DNA from: Rhizobium sp. BG4 | GTDB lineage: Bacteria; Pseudomonadota; Alphaproteobacteria; Rhizobiales; Rhizobiaceae | Length of the DNA stretch: 64,000 bases | NCBI RefSeq assembly: GCF_016864575.1 | Contig: NZ_CP044125.1 | Location: forward strand, 2,710,001-2,774,000 | Direction: 5' to 3' | Shown: in pieces, positions 48,258 through 56,877 of the stretch | How the letters are laid out: every line of letters starts with the position of its first letter | How positions within the stretch are numbered: the first letter of the stretch is position 1 | Translations under genes and position numbers: made by a program | Notes under the pieces: generated by a model | What the model saw: the letters and a program-made list of their open reading frames with translations, nothing else | What the model was told of the DNA's origin: nothing | Databases searched by the model: none

Positions 48258-50455
48258 CAGGAGACCTTCCGGTTGCGGAAGCTCAGGAGCTCCATCCAGA
48301 AACCGGCCGACCAGGCGAAGTGCATCACCATGGCCGAGAAGGCCGCGAGCGGCCCGTAAGGATTGCGCTGGCCGACGGCCATCCAGAAGCCGTAGCCGAC
48401 GCAGGCGATTGCCCACAGGCTGAAGGGGATCACGGCGATCCAGTTCAGCACGGCAAGAAACGCACCGATGAAGACCGGCACGACAGCAAGCGGCAGCATC
48501 TGACGAAGCTTCGGCAAGTTGCCATGCTTCAGGATGTTCTTGGCGCGTCCCCGGCCGTAGCCGAGATATTGCCGGAAGAGCGTTTTGACGCTCGAACGCG
48601 GATAATAAATCATCCGCGTCTTGTCGGTCATCCAGATGCCGAACCCCGCCTTTTTCAGACGGTAGTCCAATTCCGCGTCCTCATTATGGCTGAATGTCTC
48701 GTCGTAGCCGCCGACGGTGTCGAAGGCGTTGACGCGCATCAGCGCGTGGTGGCCGTGATCGGTCCAATGGCCCTCGGCGCCCTCGCGATGCTTGGAGCCG
48801 CCATTGCCGAGCTTGGAGTTCTGGGCGAAGGCCGTCGCCTTCTGGAAAATGCCGAAGCCGACCGTCTCCATGGCGACGACGACGGAATCGGCTTCCGTCA
48901 GTTCGGCTTCCTCAACGAGGCGCTGGCAATAATCGTCCGGATAGTCGCCATGCGCGTCGATGCGGATGAAATATTCGTAGTCGCGGCCGAAGGTGTTGAC
49001 GGCGAGATTGATCGCGGCGCTCTGCAGCCGGCGCGGATTGTCGAGCAGGATGACGCGGGGATCGCTCTCGCTAATGCGGGCAACGATCTCGCGGGTGCCG
49101 TCGGTGCTGCCGCCATCGGCAACGACGATGCGGGCATTGAGCTCTTCGAGCGCCGGATCGAGCTTTTCGATCAGCGGCTCGATATGCTTGGCTTCGTTCA
49201 GGCAGGGAATGATGATGAGGCTGGAGACGCTGGAACAAACATCAGTCTTCATTGCAGTCAACCCTTCTTGAGCTGCGGGAGCAGGGACAACGGAACCGGC
49301 GGCGCGCCCCTCGGCAGCGGCCGGAACAAGATTGGAGAGTGTGTCGACGAGCGCGCGGCAATCGGCGCGGTCGGTCATCCAGGTGCGGCGGTCGGTGGAC
49401 GAAACCGCCGAGGAGAGCGAGCCGTAATGCTCGGCCGTCAGCCCCTCGAACATCGCCTGAAGCTCGACTGCGGATGGTTCGCGAAGCGTCAGGCCAAGAC
49501 CGCGTGATGCGACGAAACGATTGGTCTCGGTGTCCTCGACGGTGATCGGCACGCTGCCATAGAGGCAGCCTTCATAGAGCCGGTTCGGCAACAGCCAGGA
49601 GGAGTTCTGGCCCTCCTCGAAGAAGTCGATCGCCCAGGAGAAATGCACCTCGCCATAGATATCGGCGAGATCCTCCGGGTTCTTGTAGGCACCGCGGAAG
49701 CTCAGATAGGGCTCGCTCGCGACGAAGGCGTCGAAATCCTCGAACTCGGAATAGGCCGGGCGTCCCCGCAGGATGACCTCGACGCGGCCTTCCATGCGGC
49801 GGGTGAAATCGGCAAGCAGTTTCAGCGACTTGCGGCAGCGGAGCGCGCCGAACCAGCCGATCTTCCAGGGCTCGCCCTGTTGCGGCGGCAGGCGCAGCGA
49901 GGCGGCCTGCGGCATTCCCGCCAGCGAAAGCACCTTGTTTTCCAGAAGCGCGATCGGCGCCTTCAGGGCCGATTTCGGGGCAAAGTAGTTTTCGATAAAA
50001 GCCGGCGAGCTCGTCAGGACAAGGCGGGCGTTGCGGCCGAAATGGGCCTCGGCCCGGCGCAGCGCCTTGCCCGGCGCCTTGTCGCTCAGGAGAAGGCGGT
50101 GGATATCGAGGCATTCATAGACCACGGGCACGCCGCCGAAGATTGCGCTCGCGCGGTCGGCGACGGCCAGCGCTTCCAGATTGCGGCCGATGATGACATC
50201 CGGGCGTTCGACGCCCTTCAACAGTCCGCGCAGACGGATTGCCGCTTTTGCGACCGCGCCCATGCGCTGGGCGAACCTTCCGTCGGCCGTGCGGCCGAGC
50301 TCGATCGGCTTTACTCCGCTCACCTCCGCAAGTGCATTGTCGCCGCGGCGGAAGCCGGCGAGGGTGACGGCAGCGCCGCCCTCGGTCAGCATCAGCACGC
50401 GGCGGCGCACGGCCGGATCGGCCAGATCATGCACCAGATAAAGGACTTTCAGCAT
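48257..50455 (-). CDS. exoL-exoA: ExoL-ExoA fusion: two succinoglycan glucosyltransferases in one frame
   Basis: 732 residues from ATG 50455 (AGGAG upstream). Residues 1 to about 401 are ExoL (GT with LKVLYLVHDLADPAVRRRV, VVYECLDIHRLLLSDKAPGK); residues 402-732 begin MKTDVCSSVSSLIIIPCLNE and are ExoA (GT2, GGSTDGTREIV, IRIDAHGDYP, C-terminal membrane helices). In S. meliloti these are separate genes adding Glc3 and Glc2. Here no stop separates them; the linker is Ala/Pro-rich. An internal ATG at 49252 preceded by AAGGG could still make free ExoA. In another frame the linker would end LKKG with TGA at 49260-49258, so an indel is possible. Confidence 0.85.
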   Translation of the reverse strand: MLKVLYLVHDLADPAVRRRVLMLTEGGAAVTLAGFRRGDNALAEVSGVKPIELGRTADGRFAQRMGAVAKAAIRLRGLLKGVERPDVIIGRNLEALAVADRASAIFGGVPVVYECLDIHRLLLSDKAPGKALRRAEAHFGRNARLVLTSSPAFIENYFAPKSALKAPIALLENKVLSLAGMPQAASLRLPPQQGEPWKIGWFGALRCRKSLKLLADFTRRMEGRVEVILRGRPAYSEFEDFDAFVASEPYLSFRGAYKNPEDLADIYGEVHFSWAIDFFEEGQNSSWLLPNRLYEGCLYGSVPITVEDTETNRFVASRGLGLTLREPSAVELQAMFEGLTAEHYGSLSSAVSSTDRRTWMTDRADCRALVDTLSNLVPAAAEGRAAGSVVPAPAAQEGLTAMKTDVCSSVSSLIIIPCLNEAKHIEPLIEKLDPALEELNARIVVADGGSTDGTREIVARISESDPRVILLDNPRRLQSAAINLAVNTFGRDYEYFIRIDAHGDYPDDYCQRLVEEAELTEADSVVVAMETVGFGIFQKATAFAQNSKLGNGGSKHREGAEGHWTDHGHHALMRVNAFDTVGGYDETFSHNEDAELDYRLKKAGFGIWMTDKTRMIYYPRSSVKTLFRQYLGYGRGRAKNILKHGNLPKLRQMLPLAVVPVFIGAFLAVLNWIAVIPFSLWAIACVGYGFWMAVGQRNPYGPLAAFSAMVMHFAWSAGFWMELLSFRNRKVS

Positions 50456-50535
50456 CAATGCTCCTGTGCGTAGACCGGCTCTGCCGGAGTCCGTTTCGGG
50501 GTGTGCTAGGCAAGTCTCAGAGACCAGATGCACGC

Positions 50536-51327
50536 TCAGTTGAGCGTGCAGGCAATCGATTCCGGGAACTGGCATTTGTCGCCGGGCGCCGTATAGGCGA
50601 TCCGGTCGATCTGCATCGTCGTCGGCTGGGTGTAGGCGAACTTGCCCATCCATCCGGCCAGCGTGTCCGTGCCCCAGAGGCTGAAGAAGATCTTCTGCGG
50701 GCTCTGCGGGATCTTGCTGGGATCCGTGACGTCCTGAACCAGCTTGCCATTCAGGTAGTAGCGCAGGCGGTTCTGTTCCCAGACGAAGGCATAGTCGTTG
50801 AAGTCCTGATCGGCGGGCTTTCCGACCGGCACCAGCTTCTCGTTGCCGCCCTTGGCCTTGATATACTGGTTCACCTGAACGGTGCCGCTATCCTTGCCGA
50901 GCACCTCGAAATCGATCTCGTCGTGCTGCTGCTTGTCGGCCGGTCCGATATAGGTGAAGAAGGCCGAGTTCAGGCCGGGGCCGGTCGCGGTCTTGATGCG
51001 GGCCTCGTAGGTGCCGTAGCTGAAGCGCTTCTTGGTCTGGATCTCGCCGCAGAGATAGTTGCGGTCCTTCGACTTGCCTTCGGCAAAGCCCAGTTCCAGC
51101 TTTCCGTCTTCGGTCTTCACCTGATTCTTCGACCAGGTGCAGTTCTGATGTGCGCCGTTGTTCCAGCCGTCGGAAATATACCAGACGCTGCGGTCGATCT
51201 TGTCGAAGTCATCGACGAAGGATGTGCCTGTTGCCTGCTGGGCAGATGCGGGGAGGGCGCCGGCGAGGGCGGCACCCGCAGTCAAAGTCAGCCAAAGCAG
51301 TCGCGCATGGGCGATTGTGGTCGTCAT
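50536..51327 (-). CDS. exoK: Endo-beta-glycanase ExoK (GH16)
   Basis: 263 residues with signal peptide cleaved near PASAQ. GH16 catalytic motif HDEIDFEVLG (Glu137 nucleophile, Asp139, Glu141 acid/base). ExoK is a secreted 1,3-1,4-beta-glycanase that trims nascent succinoglycan; in S. meliloti it leaves by a type I system rather than Sec alone. Starts 3 bp after exoH ends; 80 bp before exoL. Confidence 0.93.
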   Translation of the reverse strand: MTTTIAHARLLWLTLTAGAALAGALPASAQQATGTSFVDDFDKIDRSVWYISDGWNNGAHQNCTWSKNQVKTEDGKLELGFAEGKSKDRNYLCGEIQTKKRFSYGTYEARIKTATGPGLNSAFFTYIGPADKQQHDEIDFEVLGKDSGTVQVNQYIKAKGGNEKLVPVGKPADQDFNDYAFVWEQNRLRYYLNGKLVQDVTDPSKIPQSPQKIFFSLWGTDTLAGWMGKFAYTQPTTMQIDRIAYTAPGDKCQFPESIACTLN

Positions 51328-51330
51328 GTC

Positions 51331-52461
51331 TCACCTTTGCTGTGGAACGAAATCGGCCGGGATATCCCGGCGGGATGGGGAGTGGGGACCCTTCTTCGTC
51401 CGGCCGCCGGTCAGAACGGCGTAGAGCTTCGGCGCATTGCTGCGCACCAGGCCGTTCGAGAGCGCCAGCAGCGGGAAAAGCACCAGCAGGCAGCCGCAGA
51501 AGAAGAGCGGGTAGAAATCGACGCCCGTCTTGCCCCAGACCATGAAGAGCAGGATGAGCAGGGGGTAGTGGGCGCAGAAGATCCAGAAGCTCAGGCTCCC
51601 GGTCTTCGACAGGCGCTGGCCGACCGAGGTCTTGATCAGCAGTGCCGACAGCATCCAGAAGCCGGCGGCGCCGCCGATCGCCAGCGCATTACGCGACAGT
51701 TCCACCCAGTCGGGCATCGACGGGCCGGTTGCATAGATGGCGGTCGCCAGCAGCGCCGAGAATGCGAAGAGCAGGAAGACGCCGAGCGGGGCGAAGCGGT
51801 CCAGCGCCTTGATGTCCAGCTTGTAGAGGCTGGCATAGATGCCGAAGGTGAAGCTGAACAGGATCGAGCGCTTGATGACGATGTAGAGCGACAGCTGCGG
51901 CACGAGCGCCAGCAGCAGCAGCGTCGAGAGCGTCAGAAGCGGCGCGCGGCGCACCAGCCACGCGAGGATCGGCGAAATCAGGATGCAGACGAAGAGATCG
52001 CGCAGGAAGTAGAGCGGGATATTCGCCGGAAAGGCTTCGGCGGCAAACAGCTGGCTCAGCAGTTCGCGGAAGCTCGATTGATAGGGACTGATGACATAGC
52101 CGTCGCCGATGCCGACCGCGAGGATCGCCAGGACCGCGATGAAAAACAGCGTGTTCCAGATCAGGAACGGCAGAAAGACGGTCTGCGCCTTGGTGCGCAC
52201 CGTTTTCGTATAGTTGAAGCCTTCCATCCCGCCGCGAAACAGCAGGTAGCCGGAAATGGCGCTGAGGCACGGGACCCCGACACGGAAGAGCGCTTCGCTC
52301 AGGAACACCCGCAGCCAATCGAAGAAACCGTAGTTTCCATTGAACGGCGTATTCGCAGGGTCGAATGGTATGTGGACGAACACAATGCCCGAAATGAGCA
52401 CGATGCGCATCAGGTTGATCCGCGAGGATACGTTAGCGTCAACGTTCACGTTATCTGTCAC
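51331..52461 (-). CDS. exoH: Succinoglycan succinyltransferase ExoH
   Basis: 376 residues, acyltransferase-3 family with about ten membrane helices. Begins with a short cytoplasmic arm then INLMRIVLISGIVFVHIP, containing the His expected in acyltransferase-3 helix 1. ExoH succinylates the octasaccharide at the inner membrane. First gene of the run exoH-K-L-A-M-O-P. In S. meliloti exoI and exoT lie next to it; here a 520-bp gene-free gap follows instead. Confidence 0.92.
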   Translation of the reverse strand: MTDNVNVDANVSSRINLMRIVLISGIVFVHIPFDPANTPFNGNYGFFDWLRVFLSEALFRVGVPCLSAISGYLLFRGGMEGFNYTKTVRTKAQTVFLPFLIWNTLFFIAVLAILAVGIGDGYVISPYQSSFRELLSQLFAAEAFPANIPLYFLRDLFVCILISPILAWLVRRAPLLTLSTLLLLALVPQLSLYIVIKRSILFSFTFGIYASLYKLDIKALDRFAPLGVFLLFAFSALLATAIYATGPSMPDWVELSRNALAIGGAAGFWMLSALLIKTSVGQRLSKTGSLSFWIFCAHYPLLILLFMVWGKTGVDFYPLFFCGCLLVLFPLLALSNGLVRSNAPKLYAVLTGGRTKKGPHSPSRRDIPADFVPQQR

Positions 52462-52981
52462 CCCTGTTGGAGCTGCACCTCCCCTGCAGCCGTTTCAAAG
52501 AGCAGACTCTGGCCCGCAGACGAAAAGCTAGAGCGTTTTGCCGGAAGAAAATATGGCACTGCAGCAAAAAGTGATCGCGAGTCTCGTTTTGTAACGGAGC
52601 GAAATCGCAGCTACCATGGCGTGTCGGGTGCCGTTACGGCAGTTGCAAATATGCTGCAGGGCCTTTGCGCCAATGTATTTCCGAAAGTGATCATAAAACG
52701 TTTCCGCCTGTTGAGAAGCGTGACCCGCGTGGAAAAGTTTTTCCGCTTTAGTGAAGGATGTCCTGTGTTTTGTTACAATGCGCAGGCCCGGATTGCGGCT
52801 GAAATGTGTTCGGATCACCCCCATTTGGGTCTAATCGGCACAGCCGCCGCTGGTATCGCTGATGTCTGCCTTTGACAAATTTCGGCCGGAATGCCCTTCA
52901 TCATGCTGCGGCGCAGCAACTTGCCCCCGGATGATCCGGCGCTAGATGCGCACTCACCGCTCTGGCCTGTCAGGAGAAAGA
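52462..52981. other. Gene-free divergent spacer exoH / exoW
   Basis: 520 bp with lower GC than the flanking genes. It should hold the exoH and exoW promoters. A minus-strand frame of 98 codons is present but has no codon bias or recognisable domain. No remnant of exoI or exoT was recognised by eye. Confidence 0.5.
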
Positions 52982-53941
52982 ATGGCGACCTTTACGATCA
53001 TCATCCCGTTTTACCAGCGCGAGGACGGTATCCTGCGGCGGGCGCTGGCTTCGGTCTTTGCGCAGACCTACAGGGATTTCGATGTTCTCGTGGTCGACGA
53101 CCAGTCGCCCTATCCGGCCGAGGACGAGCTGAAGCCGCTTGGGGCCGAGGAGCGGTCGAGAATCACCGTCATCCGCCAAGCGAATGCCGGGCCGGGCGGC
53201 GCCCGCAATACCGGCCTCGACAATGTCCCGGCTGCCAGCCGCTACGCCGCCTTTCTCGATTCGGACGATATCTGGACGCCTGACCATCTGCAGAACGCCT
53301 ATTCGGCGATGCAGAGCTTTGATGGCGATTGCTATTGGGCGTCGATCCATGGCGGCGAGGAATTCGACTATCATTTCGGCATCGCCGATCTCGAAAAGAG
53401 CGAGGGCGCGCACCGGCTTTCGGATGCGCCGCTGATCATCGAGCTGCCGGATATCGCCGGCGTCATGCTGAAGAACTGGGCGTTCCTGCACATGTCCTGC
53501 ATGGTGATCGGCCGGCCGCTGATCGAGACGGTTCGCTTCGATGCGGCGCTGCGGCTCGCGGCCGAGGACGTGCTGTTCTTCTGCGATTGCATGCTGGCGG
53601 CCCGCCAGGTGCTGCTCTGCGGCGAGGCTGGGGCACTGCGCGGCGAGGGGATCAACATCTTCCACGGCGTCGATAACGAATCGCCGCAGTTCCTGAAGCA
53701 GCAGTTCATCACCTGGATGGCGCTCGACCGGCTGGAAACGCGCTTCGCGGCGCGGCCGAAGGAGATCTCGACGATCAAGGATTACAAGACGCGGGCGCGC
53801 AAGATGGCGCTGTGGAGCCAGGCGAAGCGGATGCGCAAGGCGCGCCTGCCGGATTTCCGCCTGCTGTTCCATTGGGCATGCCGCGATCCGGCGCTGTTTG
53901 CCAGCGCCTTCAAGCTCGCGGGTGGCAAGTTCTCGAAATAG
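52982..53941 (+). CDS. exoW: Succinoglycan glucosyltransferase ExoW (GT2)
   Basis: 319 residues, identical length to S. meliloti ExoW; AGGAGA precedes ATG 52982. GT-A motifs TIIIPFYQREDGILRRAL, VLVVDDQSPYP, AGPGGARNTGLDN, AAFLDSDDIWTPDH, LAAEDVLFFCDCM. ExoW adds the seventh sugar (beta-1,3 glucose) of the side chain. It runs opposite to exoH-P and is convergent with exoU (3 bp apart). The neighbouring exoV and exoT of S. meliloti are not here. Confidence 0.88.
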   Translation: MATFTIIIPFYQREDGILRRALASVFAQTYRDFDVLVVDDQSPYPAEDELKPLGAEERSRITVIRQANAGPGGARNTGLDNVPAASRYAAFLDSDDIWTPDHLQNAYSAMQSFDGDCYWASIHGGEEFDYHFGIADLEKSEGAHRLSDAPLIIELPDIAGVMLKNWAFLHMSCMVIGRPLIETVRFDAALRLAAEDVLFFCDCMLAARQVLLCGEAGALRGEGINIFHGVDNESPQFLKQQFITWMALDRLETRFAARPKEISTIKDYKTRARKMALWSQAKRMRKARLPDFRLLFHWACRDPALFASAFKLAGGKFSK

Positions 53942-53944
53942 CCG

Positions 53945-54942
53945 TCAGTCGGCCGGCGAGGGGAGCAGGTAGCGCAGGCCGCCGGCACCCCGCGTCGCGA
54001 TCTCGACGCCGCCGGGACTGCGGAAGCGCTCGGTCTTGTCCATGAAGATGCCGCCGGCGATCGCCGGGACGGCACCCGGATTGGCGAGCGCATAGCTCAG
54101 CGCCGCTGCCGGGCCGGACTGCTTCTTCACGTCTAGGAAATGGCGCAGCTCGTATTTGCCGCGCACATGGCTTTCGTGACGGCGCACGGCCGCCGCGTCT
54201 CCCGCGTTCAGCTTGCAGGAGGCGAGGATCGCGCGATCGGCCTCATAGAGCTTGCGGATGTCGTCGGTGCGGTGGCTGCCGCTCAGCGAGTTGCCGCGCA
54301 CGACCGCGCCATAGCCGCAGGAATGGATGACCTTGTAGCGGGCGCCGTTGGCGAGCGCGCGGACATAGAGCTCGTAATCCTCGCCGAGACGCATCTCCTC
54401 GCGGTAGCGCAGCTTGTGCGCATCGAGGAAGCTGCGGCGCATGACCGGCTTCAGGAAGCCGATCTCGCCGCGGCGCACGCCGCGCTTGGAAATGTTGCCG
54501 TCGACGAAGGCGACGAGATCGAGGAAGAGGGACGGTCGGGAAAACGGTCGAGCTGCTCCGGGGCGCGCGTCACCGTTTCCGAATCGACGAAGGCGATGTT
54601 GTCGGCGACGAAATCCCAGTCGTCTTCGGCCAGCATGCGGCTGAAGCGGCCGGCGAAGAAGAAATCGTCGGCATCGAGGATGGCGATCAGCGGTGCGGTG
54701 GAGATCTCGATCGCATGATTGCGGGCTGCCGAGGGGCCGCGATTCTTTTCGAAGGAGACGACGTTCAGCCGTCCGCTCGCATCATCCGCGGCGCGCGCCG
54801 CATCGGCCGTGCCGTCACTGGAGCCGTCGTCGATGACGACGACTTCGGCCACTTCCTTCTCGCGCAAAGCCGAATTGACGGCCAGTCCGATCGTATCTGC
54901 CGCGTTCTTGGCGGCGATGATCACGCATACGCTTGCAACCAC
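53945..54942 (-). pseudogene. exoU: Succinoglycan glucosyltransferase ExoU, frameshifted
   Basis: Start GTG at 54942 with GGAGGG six bases upstream. The first half encodes VCVIIAAKNAADTIGLAVNS, VVVIDDGSSDGT, GPSAARNHAIE and ILDADDFFFAGRF. The reading frame then shifts near 54525-54545, after EQLDRFPDRPS, and the second half (LFLDLVAFVDGNISK ... IGFLKPVMRRSF ... LGEDYELYVRAL) continues in another frame to 53945. One added base gives about 332 residues, in line with ExoU. As read, no full enzyme is made. ExoU adds the sixth sugar (beta-1,6 glucose). Sequencing error cannot be excluded. Confidence 0.85.
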
Positions 54943-55051
54943 GTCGTGCCCTCCGTTGTTGCCGCAACAGTTAGGACGCCAGCGCCGCGGGGGCAATGCG
55001 AGAGGTCTTCAAAAGATGTTACGCCGCCCGGGACGGCCAGGCGAGGGCCGC

Positions 55052-55336
55052 TTACTGATTGAACGGCTCGGAATTGTTGAAGGGGCTGACCGGGATCTTG
55101 TCCTTGTCGTCACGCGCCGGCGCCAGGGCGGATGACATGCCCTTGGCGGCATTGCGCGCACGCGCTTCCTTCCACACGAGGAAAAGTACGCCACCGAAGT
55201 AGCCTATCTGCAGGAGAACCGCGCAGATCGCCGTTTGTATGAGAGTCGTCGTCAGGGAACCGTTCAACACATAGGTTGCCACGGCAAAAACGGCGAGCGC
55301 GCCGATCATGCTAACGAAAACGCGAGGTGCATACAT
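55052..55336 (-). CDS. exoX: Exopolysaccharide production repressor ExoX (SyrA/Psi family)
   Basis: 94 residues with two membrane helices: FVSMIGALAVFAVATYVLNG and AICAVLLQIGYFGGVLFLVW. Matches the small inner-membrane ExoX/Psi/SyrA proteins, which lower EPS output after transcription, probably by acting on ExoY; the exoX:exoY ratio sets yield. Divergent from exoY, the typical arrangement. Ribosome site GGGAGG. The mRNA leader has an unusual hairpin. Confidence 0.9.
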   Translation of the reverse strand: MYAPRVFVSMIGALAVFAVATYVLNGSLTTTLIQTAICAVLLQIGYFGGVLFLVWKEARARNAAKGMSSALAPARDDKDKIPVSPFNNSEPFNQ

Positions 55337-55351
55337 GACGTTTGCCTCCCT

Positions 55352-55400
55352 TTAGGAGGTTGGTTCAATGAACAGTCACTGAACTCGGGCTTCCTCCTAA
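55352..55400 (-). promoter_or_regulatory. Leader hairpin of exoX
   Basis: 8-bp arms TTAGGAGG (55352-55359) and CCTCCTAA (55393-55400) separated by 33 bases, directly upstream of the exoX ribosome site GGGAGG on the minus strand. In the mRNA one arm is itself SD-like, so alternative pairing with the true SD is possible. Confidence 0.5.
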
Positions 55401-56121
55401 GGACCCTTTACTCGATATATTTTAGCAGGCCCTGAGTTTCAACAGAACGAAAGCATTAGTACCTTCAATCTTTCGTAGGCCGTTGCAGGTTTTCTACAGT
55501 GCTCCGCTTAAGATTTCCTCCCAGCTTTGCCTAAAATCGCCGGACGGCCGGTAACCATGCGATTTGCGGGCCGTACGTCAGAAAAGGGCAAGGCCTTACC
55601 CAAGGTTGTCTGCAATGGGGCATTGCACGCCTCGGCTCGCGCCACATTTGCATTGTCAGGACAACGCCTGAGAGCTCTATGCGTTCAACTTTTATTACAA
55701 AGATTTCATCTAAAACGATTTGAGTGTGCAGTGCAAAATGGATGGTGCGACGCAATATATGCGGCTACGCGCAAATAACATTTCGGTACTCGCGATAGTG
55801 GCCGCGGGCTTTTTGCAAATGCTTTTCGAATTTCCCGAAAGGATTTGTTCTTCAGTCTTTTTGCAGCGCAAAGCAAACTCCGACGGCATTAGTGCAGTGC
55901 AGCCGACTTAGACGGAAACATTGCATGCGTTGCATATTAATTTGAGCTAATCCTAAAGAAAGAAAAAGGTGAACACGGTTTCCAAAAGCCCCCTGTTACA
56001 CACCCGTCTTCAAATTGTGGCTTAAAAAAACAAAATCCGCCCATACACTCCGAACCTGTCAGCGCTACCTCAGCGATCTGGGCTTACCGACCAAACGGCA
56101 AACATAAGTGGAGTTAACTCT
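55401..56121. promoter_or_regulatory. Long exoX-exoY regulatory region
   Basis: About 720 bp without a gene, AT-rich especially from 55700. It contains a direct repeat TTGCAT (55921-55926 and 55930-55935) next to TATTAAT. Long AT-rich exoX-exoY spacers in relatives are bound by MucR/ChvI-type regulators; specific sites cannot be assigned here. Confidence 0.5.
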
Positions 56122-56802
56122 ATGAAGTCTGCGACGAGATCGGACAGTACGCCATTCTTTGGCGTGGTTCATGCAAACGTGTTTCCGCCGACAGGCGGGA
56201 TCATGAAGCGCGCATTCGATATTACCGCTGCATCACTCGGCCTCGTTTTCCTGAGCCCGATTTTCCTGATGGTGATGCTGCTCGTCAAACTCTCCGATAA
56301 GGGGCCGGCCTTCTATGGTCATCGCCGTATCGGACATAACGGACAGGAATTCCGTTGCCTGAAATTCCGCACCATGGTCACCGACGGCGACAGGGTGCTG
56401 CAGGAGCACCTGCGTAACAATCCGAAGGCAATGGACGAGTGGCGTGCGACGCGCAAGCTGCAGGACGATCCGCGGGTGACCGTGATCGGCAGCGTGCTTC
56501 GCAAGCTCAGCCTTGATGAGCTTCCGCAGCTCATCAATATCATTCGTGGCGAAATGAGCGTCGTCGGGCCGCGTCCCGTCGTACGTGACGAACTGGAGCT
56601 CTATGAGTCTTCGGCCGTCTTCTATCTTCAGGCACGTCCCGGCCTCACCGGCCTGTGGCAGATCAGTGGACGCAACGACGTCTCCTATGCCACGCGTGTC
56701 GCCTTCGACACCCACTATGTCGAAAACTGGTCTCTGACGCGTGACGTCATGATCATCGCCCGGACGATCCCTGCCGTCTGCATGCAGCGCGGTAGCTACT
56801 AA
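56122..56802 (+). CDS. exoY: Undecaprenyl-phosphate galactosephosphotransferase ExoY
   Basis: 226 residues, same as S. meliloti ExoY. Bacterial sugar transferase: membrane helix SLGLVFLSPIFLMVMLLVKL, cytoplasmic motif KGPAFYGHRRIGHNG, CLKFRTMV, LRKLSLDELPQLINI, GPRPV and RPGLTGLWQISGR. It starts the octasaccharide by placing galactose-1-phosphate on the lipid carrier. First gene of exoY-F-Q-Z; GTGGAG upstream of ATG. Confidence 0.95.
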   Translation: MKSATRSDSTPFFGVVHANVFPPTGGIMKRAFDITAASLGLVFLSPIFLMVMLLVKLSDKGPAFYGHRRIGHNGQEFRCLKFRTMVTDGDRVLQEHLRNNPKAMDEWRATRKLQDDPRVTVIGSVLRKLSLDELPQLINIIRGEMSVVGPRPVVRDELELYESSAVFYLQARPGLTGLWQISGRNDVSYATRVAFDTHYVENWSLTRDVMIIARTIPAVCMQRGSY

Positions 56803-56877
56803 CGCCGCTTCCACAGCTCGATACGTTCGCACGGTGCCGCCGATTGGCTTGCCGTGCAAATTCACGAGGAAGACTGA

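Noticed and set aside
52528..52824. 98-codon minus-strand frame upstream of exoH
   Set aside because: No domain, poor codon bias, Cys/His/Arg-rich; more likely promoter sequence.
50458..52875. 805-codon plus-strand open frame across exoK and exoH
   Set aside because: Antisense to two well-supported exo genes; composition is Arg/Glu/Gln-rich without any motif.
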